Of a stretch of 40,981 bases of DNA, positions 10,201-19,800 are shown piece after piece; position 1 is the stretch's first letter, and every line of letters starts with the position of its first letter. The notes beneath the pieces are model-generated. The model saw only the letters and a program-made list of their open reading frames with translations, was not told where the DNA came from and ran no database searches. The stretch spans positions 1-40,981 of IMG/VR virus record IMGVR_UViG_3300022200_000119; one strand, 5' to 3'. A program made the translations under genes and the position numbers. This DNA is from a virus.

Positions 10201-11767
10201 TGGGGGAGATAATATACTTTCCAAAATATATGGACCCTACATGTGGAATGGTTTGTTAACAGTTGATGGATCTTCTATAGGACAAGTATCAGAAAATGGT
10301 CAAGTAGTAAATAACAAGATAAAGGATCTTGATGATCAGTACGAGTTCTTAATATTAAGCTCTGGACCAGATTTCCAAACGGTAACTGCTGATTCAGAGC
10401 TTCCTATTGGAGGATCAGAAAAGAGAAATCCTTATTTCTTTAGTGGGGTAGAATTAGTTGATAGAAGTACGAGTCTTAACAAGATGTTTGTGTATGATCT
10501 TAGCACAAATGAAGAACTTCTTGAGGATGACTCTCCTTTAATTGACGATAACCTTCTTGGGTTAAAAGTAACTGAGAATGGAACTAGACTTCGCTTTAGT
10601 TTCGATTACGGCGATGCAGTAAGATTCAACCCAGAGCATGAACTATCAGTTAATGTAAGTTCACTCTTCCTAAAAGAAAATTCTTTCCAGTCCGGGGGTA
10701 GAAGCTTTGGTATATGGATTCATACAAAACCAGAGTATGACAGCCACGGAAACCATATCTTCTGGACCTATACTCCTAAGGGTAAATGGGAAAAGAGCAA
10801 TGTTTCTCAAGTAACGGCAAGCACAGGGTTTGCTTTCGTAAGAGATAATTTAGCTCACATAAAGTCTCATGAACTTGGAACAATAGATAGAATTGTGGAT
10901 TGCTTCTCAAGATCATCCAAAAGGGAATCTCTTCTTTCAATAGATAACTCTGATTTTGTTCATGATGTGGTAAGGTTCAACACTAAGAACCAACCTATAA
11001 AACTAGACTTACCATACTACCAAGCTCATAGACAATTGCATAGAGAAGATCAGCAATATGTTATTGAAATAATACCTTTCGCAGACATTGATTCATCAAA
11101 GTATTATATTTTTGAAGGCATGTCGGTGATTGACGAAACAGTTAAAGAAAGGTCAAGTGTCAGAAACTCCTTTTCATTAGATGATTACTCAAGAGAGACT
11201 AAAGATAATCTATCTCAGATAAAATTTATAAAGCCTGACAATACTGTAGTTCCTCTAGGGGAGCTAATAAACATAGACTCTAGTGGACACTTGTATCACG
11301 ATGGAGATAGGTTAACAGCAGAGATAGGATACTCTAATGATTTAGTCCCACTAGCAACTCCAAAACTTTATAGTGCCGTCAACGCTGTGATAAAATCAAA
11401 AATATTCCAGAACGGAAACTCTAGACCTGAAAAGGAGTTCGTAGGCGTATTTAAGCAGACAAGCTATAATAAGGAGTATTCTATATCTGATCTAAAGATC
11501 ACAGGTAGTGTTAGAGGATCTTATATAAAGAAATCTTATAATATAGATTCTTTATTAGATAAAGACATTCTTCTAGAGATACTAAAATTCTTCTATGATA
11601 TTTCACAAGATGAAAAATCCAGAGACAACATTATATCAGAATCTATACATGGAATCAAAGGTGGAAATAGATTTAACTACAGAGTCCATCTAGCTTATCA
11701 GCAAAGTTGGGTATCAGGGCTAGTAAGGAACTTAGGAAGGTATAGTTCCGTAAACATCATAAATTAA
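7268..11767 (+). CDS. Giant baseplate wedge protein, gp7-like with P2 gpI-type domain
   Basis: A 1499-aa protein directly after gp6 with an 8-nt overlap. Residues ~285-380 carry a tail-protein-I signature: SDINDQIVSLETLYSIEECP, LLPYLADLIGWTF, WRRQLRDALRLYHQKGTRRG, then LENLLKTILP. In P2 this element is gpI; in T4 the matching wedge subunit is gp7 (about 1030 aa), which clamps the gp6 heterodimer. The remaining ~1100 residues are beta-rich and unassigned, and may form peripheral baseplate domains or a fibre-docking platform. No signal peptide or transmembrane segment is evident. Role as gp7-equivalent is well supported by domain plus position; the large C-terminal extension is unusual in size. 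Confidence 0.75.
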   Translation: MSNFYKRNYVDVLQVITPSYYKGEDRKQSEDTTDIATKILLKDFELIKNNNLYIQCISTGSSLSSLLNHDSGLGYASSLPEYFVRSNKLTEITPAEFELNIMNKLGYELADYSTKADFSGFLANTLLPKIAFGDDSFENNVHGEFPGKLGVDNLESHRYLLESLGLLHILNYTRSAVDLDYRKLLVTLYTDRIFAGKTITLTDAINVLKEGLWNTGRVNDLGIFPEEFLSGTGSGSALTYTSGTQPLEKMKTWNQILYTSSYAQEDDTYIRDAVYDYFINDISPTATIQNGPLYRFQKAMGFLMSDINDQIVSLETLYSIEECPIYLLPYLADLIGWTFYTSNTDAWRRQLRDALRLYHQKGTRRGLENLLKTILPSLNIDFDKSFNEFNESYVPNLLYYLLKTNATQTSSLDVWTQEKALIFSEGERDPSNLDNSIRIIVDHLLLKAVHNYPHLFTVRGFNFDLNNPNFKFHYRGREFPIPPWEEEKFYKDCAMSEELAEFFYNELVCLGVSQDYALKTQNYMLENSVSGTQDPIFYNNGFLLLTSGLKLPPNYEEIMANYERDKFDLIPLWNAKSSHYNLTVSSTGIEDSLFADGAFDRDDFFASLEAIPAFTPAKAIDRIHVDLRIGDPHLTYTKIGPRVKYTFLHSNPASGTVAGFSNSGLDMRSTKAALVGSSMLPNFDFANAKSRNNHQTLPTFKRNRLTFGRTLDSVNSLGEDVDLGVSGETRFTLSSSPFTLSGDYIEFTGRAAKRRRSYSKVLYEGDWYRRTGLVPPIFLNLKVDGAGSQFFNYMPLGFIPSSFEFVNVTDYFDLPAVYEYCENLDSSSTINGVDTSSTFPTRGGSAAAMDVIENEIGGVFTGSKFMHKYRYRDDFEDIPRVMFELTDHGIKVQAKKYLELNKHLFLFNDLWKNHYENIYSQLWSELDNNLEHYDNFVLGKHTRRRGGSLKGLSYMYLNDFSNCLDRDLSYSLIESHLDGGDNILSKIYGPYMWNGLLTVDGSSIGQVSENGQVVNNKIKDLDDQYEFLILSSGPDFQTVTADSELPIGGSEKRNPYFFSGVELVDRSTSLNKMFVYDLSTNEELLEDDSPLIDDNLLGLKVTENGTRLRFSFDYGDAVRFNPEHELSVNVSSLFLKENSFQSGGRSFGIWIHTKPEYDSHGNHIFWTYTPKGKWEKSNVSQVTASTGFAFVRDNLAHIKSHELGTIDRIVDCFSRSSKRESLLSIDNSDFVHDVVRFNTKNQPIKLDLPYYQAHRQLHREDQQYVIEIIPFADIDSSKYYIFEGMSVIDETVKERSSVRNSFSLDDYSRETKDNLSQIKFIKPDNTVVPLGELINIDSSGHLYHDGDRLTAEIGYSNDLVPLATPKLYSAVNAVIKSKIFQNGNSRPEKEFVGVFKQTSYNKEYSISDLKITGSVRGSYIKKSYNIDSLLDKDILLEILKFFYDISQDEKSRDNIISESIHGIKGGNRFNYRVHLAYQQSWVSGLVRNLGRYSSVNIIN

Positions 11768-11768
11768 A

Positions 11769-13661
11769 ATGAAAGGCTTGGTAAAAATAACAGAGATATA
11801 CGATGACGGCACTAGCAAAGTTATCGTTGAAGAAGACAATCTCATCGTAGATGGTGCTGGTGAAAGCATTGCTTCCTTTATGTCAATGCCTTCTTCTGTA
11901 GCGTTCTTAAACGGATCTGTTGAGCAAAGAATGTTAGACACTTCAAACTACATCATTCAAGCTTTAACTTTTGGAAAAGGATCTCTAGGTTATAAAGAAA
12001 ATGCTCACAAGTACAAGAGACACAACTTGATCCCTAGTGCTAATGAGTTCTTTGAACTAGAAAATAGCTTACTAGGGTACACTATTAGAAGGCAAGTAGG
12101 TATTACAAAACAGGATGACCCAAACCTTTTTGACGGGTCTAGCAATGTTTATAAGATCAACGCTTTAGGTACAACTCCACAGGTTTCAGTTGTAAGTGGA
12201 GCGGGTATAGTAGATGTAAATGGAGCGGTATACGCTCCTAAGATATTCTCAGTTGATCTAAAGTATGATTTTGAGGATAAGCTAGAGAATCCTATTTCTG
12301 GTCCTGCCGCTGCCCTTAGAGGTCAGACTACAATTATTCTTAAAAACCAAGGTGATGATGTAAGTGGAACTGTCTTATGGTATAACGGTTCTACCGCTTC
12401 TGTAACTGAGGGCGACCCCGCTCTTATGAACAACACAAGCACGCCTCTCACTTCAGACACGAATGGTGATTTAACTAACATATTTCTAAAGAAGTTAGGA
12501 GGAGGCTGGTGGAGAGCTTCTGTAATATCTTTTAGTGGAACTGATGCGTCACAACCTTTAGCATTCGAGCTTTACCCAGCGGGAAAAGAGGGCCACAACA
12601 CCTGGGCTGGTCCTAATGCGCCTTCAGGTTCAATATTTGTATCAAGACCTACTCTTAACATAGGTAGCGTTCCTGTTAATTATTTCCTACCTAATGAAGA
12701 ACCTTATTCATTAGGCACGGATAGATATTCTATGCCTCATTTAGTTTCTTCTGTTGCTAGTTTTGTTTATGGAAGTGCAAATACTCAGGGCGCTCCTAGT
12801 GGAATTTATTTGCCTAATACAGGAGGAACATTTAGAAGTAATGTTTCTTCTTACGACTCTATCCATAGCTTACCTGAGCAGCAAAACCCTGTGCTAACAA
12901 AACTAGAAAGTGACACTAAAACTTCTTATGAAGAAAGCACTGATATTAATTTAGAGCTAGGTCATACCCCTAACTTTACTGGATTCATTGGAAAGCCTAT
13001 TAGCTTGCTGAGTTATGTCAGTTCGACTGGTGATCTTGTAGGAAATGCTCTAACCCCAGCGTCTGCTACCTTACCTTTAGATGCTAGATTCCTAGGGGGG
13101 ATGAACCCTGGGTCCACAGGTGCAAGCCCAACAGTATCTTTAAACTTGATAGACGGATTGCTTCCATCAGTTCCTAAATTTAATTCGCCAGTGGTTTCTA
13201 CATCACTTAATGCTAGTGGTAGTGCTGCGGACACGGCTAAGAATACCGTAAGATCTGTGGATATATCTGGATTCGTAAGAGCTAGATACGATGGTTATGG
13301 AGAATCAGCCGCCAATAATGCTTTCTTAAATGTAAGTGGAGAGCAGGCTGGAGTATTTGCTAGTTCTACAGGAGAGGTTATATATAAAACATCTTTATCA
13401 AAACCAGATGTAGCATTTGTAAATTTCTATGGAGGAGTTACTGAAATGGGAATGTATACTATGGATTACTTTGAAACATTAAAAACATCCTCTGGTTATA
13501 GTATAAATAAAGATGTTGATACTGGGGATGCTATGAAGTTCAAGCTTTTCTGTAGAAAGATCTTTAATGAAGATATAACAGGTAGGTCTGATTACAATGG
13601 AAACGCGGGGCTTCCCGTCCCAGCAGCTATCGCGATAGAGTGGAGACTAAAATTCATATGA
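11769..13661 (+). CDS. Baseplate/fibre-adaptor protein, paralogue A
   Basis: A 630-aa protein starting one base after the previous stop. Its N-terminus (MKGLVKITEIYDDGTSKVIV, then DNLIVDGAGESIASFM) matches the N-termini of the next two genes. Its very last residues, EWRLKFI, match the closing strand of paralogue C (LWTLQF) and an internal strand of B (EWAILL). The shared domain therefore seems split here by ~450 residues of serine-, threonine- and glycine-rich beta material. A family function is not known to me; position among baseplate and fibre genes suggests a structural part of the baseplate periphery. It overlaps the next gene by ATGA (13658-13661). Confidence 0.6.
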   Translation: MKGLVKITEIYDDGTSKVIVEEDNLIVDGAGESIASFMSMPSSVAFLNGSVEQRMLDTSNYIIQALTFGKGSLGYKENAHKYKRHNLIPSANEFFELENSLLGYTIRRQVGITKQDDPNLFDGSSNVYKINALGTTPQVSVVSGAGIVDVNGAVYAPKIFSVDLKYDFEDKLENPISGPAAALRGQTTIILKNQGDDVSGTVLWYNGSTASVTEGDPALMNNTSTPLTSDTNGDLTNIFLKKLGGGWWRASVISFSGTDASQPLAFELYPAGKEGHNTWAGPNAPSGSIFVSRPTLNIGSVPVNYFLPNEEPYSLGTDRYSMPHLVSSVASFVYGSANTQGAPSGIYLPNTGGTFRSNVSSYDSIHSLPEQQNPVLTKLESDTKTSYEESTDINLELGHTPNFTGFIGKPISLLSYVSSTGDLVGNALTPASATLPLDARFLGGMNPGSTGASPTVSLNLIDGLLPSVPKFNSPVVSTSLNASGSAADTAKNTVRSVDISGFVRARYDGYGESAANNAFLNVSGEQAGVFASSTGEVIYKTSLSKPDVAFVNFYGGVTEMGMYTMDYFETLKTSSGYSINKDVDTGDAMKFKLFCRKIFNEDITGRSDYNGNAGLPVPAAIAIEWRLKFI

Positions 13662-16228
13662 GAGGTTTAGTAACAATTAATAAAGTCTTCAATGATGGAA
13701 GACAAGAGAGGGTTATACAGGACGAATGCAATGTTCTTACTGATGGGTTCTCCATGAGCATAGTTTCATGCATGACAGGTGCTCCCTCAAACCTTTCAGA
13801 AAACCTACACTTTAAGTATTTTCAGGTAGGTACAGGGGCTTACTACGGACACCTTGATGTAAATGAACTGAATCAAGATATAACTCAGTTCGCTCAAGCC
13901 CTTCCTCAAAGCACTCATAATAACTTCTATGAGTTGTCCCGCGCATTACCAACCAAGGAAGATTACGGCACACAAGGTAACCTCAAGGTAGTAGAGAAAG
14001 AAGTTCTCACCGTAACAAACCCATTTCAGCCACAAGAGGATTTAAACTACACTACAAGCTCAATGTTTCTTGTGGAGCTTGAGAGAAACCCTGCGACAAA
14101 GCTTAATGATCGCAGCATCAATGTAAAGTTTAACATAGATAAGGATTCCATCAACGGCAAGTCCATAAGAGAGTTTGGATTGTTTGTAGAAAATCCTGAG
14201 TTTAAAGATATAAAGAAACCTGTTCTAGGTGCTTACAAGCAACTGCCTACAGCTATTGATAAGACGAGTGAATTCTCACTTTCTGTAGAGTGGGCTATCT
14301 TACTCGATAATAACCCAGAAACAATTGGAGTGGACTTTCCCATACATGGTTATGAGGTGAAGAAACTTGGAGAAGTTTTAACTTTCTACCCATCAGTTAA
14401 GCAAGGTCTTCCAAATAAGTTTTACGCTCAATCTATAGATGTAGGTGACACTTACGATGTTATCGTGGAGAGTTACACTCCAACACCTAAAGATGGCTAC
14501 CTTACATATTCATTAGGAGGAGATGCGGTTTCAGGCGTTCATTACAATATAGCGGCATCCTCACAATCTCCTATCTTCTGGCCTAAGGGCTCTACGAGAA
14601 AGGTTATAACAGTATCTTCAATAGATTCAAGTTTATTTAGAGATCAAGGTATGAACTTAGAAATAACAATGAGTTCATTTACGGGTGGGAAGAGGATACC
14701 TGATCTTGCAACAGATTACATACCAAATAAATTTTATATACTGTTTGAAGATACTAAAAACACTCCACCAGCCTTTGAGTTAGGCGCTTCTGCTACAACG
14801 GGTGGCACTCGTTATCTTCTATCCTCTACTCTTAACGAAGAATGTCTTAGTGATGTAGAAGTTTACTTGCAAGTATCTTCTACCAATAATTTAGTAAGAA
14901 TAGAAGATCTTTCTGGAAACTTCCTTGCGTCTGGTAACACGAAGTTCACGATACCTAGAGGAGATACCAGTGGCGGTGTTTATGTTAGCGGACCCGCAGG
15001 TGATGATGTAATCGTTAGCGCATACAATACTGTTTCCGCAGTATCCTTTACTCCTTATAATGTATTTGCACATTCAAACGACTATAGACCAGAGGAACAA
15101 GCCAACATCTCGATATCCATAAAGGATATCCAGGATAACTCAGGTATTCTTATTGAGGAAGGGAATCCTACAGACAATGTACCGGAGTGGTATCTTCAAA
15201 ATGTTAAAAGTGGAGGTAGAGTTAGATGGGCTACATTCCCAACTCAAAAGACTCATTCAGGTTGGGACCTTTATGTTAATAACCCAACTCAAGACTTATT
15301 CTTGAATACCGTATTCTTGGATGATATCAAAGCTCCAGATGGCGTGCAAGACGCTACCTTAGCATATGCGCCATCTGCAATTTATATCTGGCCTGGAAGA
15401 CAGCAGTCGGGTGTAGCCAACCCGACATACGGCCCCGTTAATAGTCCACCTAAGATTAGAAGATCGTACTCAACGAGTATCTATGACCAGATAGGTAGAA
15501 AAGTGGATAGACCAGATCAAAGGCTTCCTTTTAGAAATGATATGTCTTCGATTGTGTTTTCTACTTATGCTTATAAACTAGATGAAAATGTATCGGCAAT
15601 CAATCCTAGTTATGGGATAGAGGTAGTTGATTCTTGCAGCGCGTTTAAAATGCAAATTTATTCCAGGGGTTTTAAAGATACCGGAAAGGAGATCATTCCT
15701 AATGTTCAGCAAAAAGGTGCTGAGGCTTTCTTCTCATGGAACTCTGATGGAGGCTTAGAGCTTGCAAGTAGTGAGGGAACGGGCGTATTCTCGGGAACTC
15801 TTTCTGCTGGTGTTTTTTCTGGAACTTCCGATGATGTTACAAAGTTTGGAGTGAGCGATAAGTGGGCTGGAAATGGGTGGTATAGGGCTTTCTTATCCAT
15901 ACAAGTTCCAATAGAAGCCACTGAGGCTGGTCCTAACGCTGATCTTAATGTTCCGTTGTCGGGATCTACCTCACAATTCTTCATCCTTCCAACTACCCAG
16001 GAGAATAATGAGATGCCTGGATATACAGGAACAATGGAAGAGGCACCAGCAGTTCTATCAGGAACGGTAATAGCATTCTCACAATACGAGGAAGTATTAA
16101 AAACGGATACTCATAATGGATATGTCCCCAGAGAGTATCAACCTAGAGAGTCTGATTACTGGCAGCCTATAGGAAACGCCTATTTAACAGATGATACCGC
16201 TAAACAGAAATTCACATTTGAGTTCTGA
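13658..16228 (+). CDS. Baseplate/fibre-adaptor protein, paralogue B
   Basis: I place the start at ATG 13658, not at the GTG at 13640. ATG 13658 gives an ATGA junction with the upstream stop and makes the N-terminus (MRGLVTINKVFNDGRQERVI) align from residue 1 with paralogue A. The product is 856 aa. Residues ~1-230 hold the shared domain, ending in IREFGLFVENP, then PVLGAYKQLP and LSVEWAILLDN; paralogue C has EIGLFMRNP, PILVAYRPFE and LVFLWTLQF at the same places. The remaining ~620 residues are an added beta-rich extension of unknown role. It is followed by a 29-base gap holding a candidate promoter and an SD. Confidence 0.6.
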   Translation: MRGLVTINKVFNDGRQERVIQDECNVLTDGFSMSIVSCMTGAPSNLSENLHFKYFQVGTGAYYGHLDVNELNQDITQFAQALPQSTHNNFYELSRALPTKEDYGTQGNLKVVEKEVLTVTNPFQPQEDLNYTTSSMFLVELERNPATKLNDRSINVKFNIDKDSINGKSIREFGLFVENPEFKDIKKPVLGAYKQLPTAIDKTSEFSLSVEWAILLDNNPETIGVDFPIHGYEVKKLGEVLTFYPSVKQGLPNKFYAQSIDVGDTYDVIVESYTPTPKDGYLTYSLGGDAVSGVHYNIAASSQSPIFWPKGSTRKVITVSSIDSSLFRDQGMNLEITMSSFTGGKRIPDLATDYIPNKFYILFEDTKNTPPAFELGASATTGGTRYLLSSTLNEECLSDVEVYLQVSSTNNLVRIEDLSGNFLASGNTKFTIPRGDTSGGVYVSGPAGDDVIVSAYNTVSAVSFTPYNVFAHSNDYRPEEQANISISIKDIQDNSGILIEEGNPTDNVPEWYLQNVKSGGRVRWATFPTQKTHSGWDLYVNNPTQDLFLNTVFLDDIKAPDGVQDATLAYAPSAIYIWPGRQQSGVANPTYGPVNSPPKIRRSYSTSIYDQIGRKVDRPDQRLPFRNDMSSIVFSTYAYKLDENVSAINPSYGIEVVDSCSAFKMQIYSRGFKDTGKEIIPNVQQKGAEAFFSWNSDGGLELASSEGTGVFSGTLSAGVFSGTSDDVTKFGVSDKWAGNGWYRAFLSIQVPIEATEAGPNADLNVPLSGSTSQFFILPTTQENNEMPGYTGTMEEAPAVLSGTVIAFSQYEEVLKTDTHNGYVPREYQPRESDYWQPIGNAYLTDDTAKQKFTFEF

Positions 16229-16239
16229 TATAATAAATA
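16229..16239 (+). promoter_or_regulatory. Candidate late promoter, TATAATAAATA
   Basis: TATAATA at 16229-16235 continues to AAATA and sits 22 bases before the ATG at 16258. No TTGACA-like -35 box is visible at normal spacing. It resembles the T4 late motif TATAAATA and recurs in other gaps of this window. A GAGG ribosome site follows at ~16248. Inferred only. Confidence 0.4.
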
Positions 16240-16257
16240 TAGAACAGAGGAACTAGT

Positions 16258-16836
16258 ATGCAAGGAGATACCTTTAATCCCACAGGACATCTTGAAGTTT
16301 GGAAAGTCTATAGGGACGGAACAAAGGAATTACATTGGACTGATCACAATGTAATTACCTCTGGAATGGGTATTGGTCTAGCTCAACTATACTCAGCTTC
16401 AGGTTCTGACTCCATTTTGGATTATCAGATACTTAACTTTCAAGTGGGAACCTCAGGAGATACTAGAGATTATGGAGTATCTTCTTATAAGCTTAAGGGT
16501 CCTTTAAGTGGTGTTCGTCCTTACGGCATACAAACAGGTCTTCAAGTAGAGACATTCCAACCCATACAAAATGGGGTGGTGGCTGCTGAGGAAAGCTTCG
16601 TAAGAATACCTTACTCTAACATACATAAGGTTTCAAAAACAGCCGTCAGATATACCCTAGTTCTAGAAGAGAGGAGTGGCAATGCCACTGATGAATTAAA
16701 TGAGATTGGCCTTTTCATGAGAAACCCCTCTGGATTGTCACCAGCTTCGCCAATCTTAGTTGCTTACAGGCCCTTTGAGGGCATTAAAAAGACTGAGTAT
16801 TTCACTCTAGTTTTCCTTTGGACTTTACAATTCTAA
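16258..16836 (+). CDS. Baseplate/fibre-adaptor protein, minimal paralogue C
   Basis: A 192-aa protein with GAGG eight bases before its ATG. It appears to be the minimal form of the domain shared with the two upstream genes: an opening strand GHLEVWKVYRDGTKELHW, then DHNVITSGMGIGLAQL, LNFQVGTSG, a middle strand, EIGLFMRNP, PILVAYRPFE, IKKTEYFTLVF and a final LWTLQF. Paralogues A and B carry the same landmarks with large insertions or extensions. The set looks like tandem duplication followed by growth. Function is unknown; a multi-copy adaptor between baseplate and fibres is a reasonable inference. Confidence 0.6.
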   Translation: MQGDTFNPTGHLEVWKVYRDGTKELHWTDHNVITSGMGIGLAQLYSASGSDSILDYQILNFQVGTSGDTRDYGVSSYKLKGPLSGVRPYGIQTGLQVETFQPIQNGVVAAEESFVRIPYSNIHKVSKTAVRYTLVLEERSGNATDELNEIGLFMRNPSGLSPASPILVAYRPFEGIKKTEYFTLVFLWTLQF

Positions 16837-16837
16837 A

Positions 16838-19800
16838 ATGCCCTTTGATGCCACAGATCTTTACACAGTAAGTGCTGGTGTAAACCTTTATAACTACTGG
16901 AACCCTTTCGTAACTAAGTTTGATACCAGCGCATTCTACCACTGGGAGCAGGATAACCTTCCTCTTTATGATTTAGAGGAGCGCACTGATTATCTTTGGG
17001 AAAAGCTTGGGTATCCTACATCCTCTTTACCAGGACTAGTGCTTGCCGTATCCTCAAGCATACCTACTCATTTAGAAGTTAGCTCCAATGTATTCACTTC
17101 TCTTCAAGATGCTGTAGACGCACTCCCTGAGATATTAAGATTTCCTACTCTTATCGAGGTAGCAGTGAGTGGTGACCTTGGAAAGGTTAGCCTAGATAAT
17201 ATCAAGTGCGTGGGTGATGGTGCCCTTGAGATTGTAAACAGGGTATACACTGATTTATCAGGATCGGACTCTTCGTATGAAACTGTGAATGCTTCTGGGG
17301 CTGGTTCGACTGTTAGCTCTGTTGATGCTAGAACTACACTAAATGATACCTCTTGTCTGCTTTTATCTGCTCAAACTTCCTCGTTGTTTGATACTAATGC
17401 AGATGGTGTATACATTTGTGCTAACAAACACTTAAATAACAACGAGCTACAAACCTATTTAACTTTAGGCATAGGAAATAACGACACCCAAACAGCTTCT
17501 ATTACAGGAACTGCTCTTGTCATGGAGGCTCACGATGTAAAGTTGAGCACTGCTCCTGCTAAGGATACAACTGTAGATTACGAATCTATTAGTGACGCTG
17601 GAGTTGATGTAAGGACTAGCACCACCTACGGAAGAAATAACATAACTGCTGGTGTTGAAAAGGTCTTAGGGATGGCCGCAGGAAACTACCTTAGAGGGGT
17701 TACTATAAGCAATTGTGACGGTCCTATTTACTTAAGAAAGTTCGTAGTGAATGCTGCTTCTGGAACTACGACGGGAGCGGATTATGGAACAACCGCCGAC
17801 ATAGGTATTCATGTTTCTAATACGGAAGGTCTTAGAATAGAAGACTGTGCCACTGTTAGGGCAAAGAAAGTTGGACTTCAAGTAGACAACTCTAACATAG
17901 AAATTAATAGGAAGTTCTACTCTCTTAGAAACTACGATCAAGCTTCTAGAGGAACGGAGGATGATGCAGGAATCTTAGCCAACAACTCCAACATAGAGTT
18001 CTTGCAAGAGGGAGTTCCTTCTAATAGCTTTGATTCTCAAATTGTTGTTTCTCAACAGATGCGAGGCATTCATTTAATCAATTCTAAACTAACAGGAGGA
18101 CTTGAATCAAATGCCAGCCTGACTAACGGTAGCTTGGTAGGTGCCATATCTTGCGATGTTGGTTTTGAATTAGATAACTCGGTTATTGATCTGGATGGAG
18201 TTTTAGATGCTTATGCCTGTCAATCCACTGGATTAAAAGCTGTAGGCTCAACTATTAAACTAGATAGCTCAATATTCCAGGGCAACGCTTCAAAAGGTAT
18301 TGATCTTAAGCATTCTACTTGTGAGTATAATAAAAATCTTACAAGTATTACATCCTATCCTACCATGGGAGCAGTCGTTCCTAATTACTTACACCAACAA
18401 ACTTTCTCCTATAACGGTCAACATGTGGTGTGTGATAAATCTAAATTTTATCACAAGTATGGTGTTAGCATACCACAAAAATCAGGGTCTTCTTGTTACT
18501 ATGTAAGCACGGGTGCTTCTAAAAAAGACGGAGCTACTGTAATTAGAGATAAGCCTTCTATAGAATTGAATAACTCAGAGGCTGATTTTGTACATGCTAA
18601 CATTTTCTCTGATGTGCAGGGAAAAGAAAGCACTAGAGGATTTAACATAGCATCTAAGAATCAATCTACAGCTAGATTAAAGGGATCGAGTAAGAATGCC
18701 TCATGTGCCATACTTAATGGCGTTAAGACTTTTGGTGTTAATCTATACGCGGATAATAACTCTACTATAGAATTAGCTGGGCAAGTTGTAGTAGGTGATG
18801 CCGGGACCGCCATAATGGCAGATAATGGATCTACAGTTAAGTTTACTCCTCATAGCACCGTAGATTCTAACTCTATGGATGTTTCAGGCTGGGATCTTTC
18901 TTCTTCAACAAACCATACAAATATCGAGGTTGCTGGAAGAAACAACTGTATTGTAGTTAATAACAATTCAACAGCTTACATTAGAGATCTAGGATCTTTC
19001 AGTGCTTGCCATGGCGCACTAAATTCTACTTTATCATCTGACGCGATTGAGTCTTATAAGGATTCAGCCCAGTATACAAGTGGAGGATCTTTCTCATTCT
19101 ATCCAAACTCTCAAAGGGCACTTCAAGCTTTACCTGATGGTGGTGCAATTGTACAATCTATTAGAAGTAACAATGGTAACTTCTTTGCTAATGCAAACCC
19201 AGCAAACAGAACATTTACCCCTGCTACTAATAACTCCATAGACTATAACTATGGATTAAACCTACAGGGAGCAAGTATTACAAATTACAGAATTTTCTCT
19301 AGAGGAGGAATCTGTGTGAGGGCATTGAACAATAGTGTTGTCGATGTTCAAAATGTTAACTTCTTAGCAGGCCCTGTAAATGCTGATGATGTCTTCTTAG
19401 ATCCTACCTTGAATCAGGCTGGGGGTTGTAATGATTTACGCATATGGGCTTTTGGTGGAGGATCTAAACTTAATGCTTCACTGTTAAGTGTAAGTTCTTC
19501 TTACCCATCTGAGCCAGGATACACTGGTCCTAGAGGAATTTACTACACTGATACTACTTTTGATCCATCAGCAGCAGCTTATACAGCGTTCTCAGGTCTT
19601 CCTTATAATAACGGCAACGACTCTGCTGGTTCTGCCCTTCCTTTAAGTAGCCTTGCAATTCTAGACTTCTTTGGACTTGGCGCGAGTGCTCTTTCTGGAG
19701 TTTCAAGTGTGAACTCTAGCTCAGGAGAAAACTATTTCCGTGGATGGTCTAAGCTAAGGTTTGGATCTGACAACCCTTACGGGTTTGGAACTAGTGCAAA

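Noticed and set aside
13640-13657. GTG at 13640 as start of paralogue B
   Set aside because: ATG 13658 forms an ATGA junction and makes the N-terminus align with paralogue A; the extra six residues have no SD.
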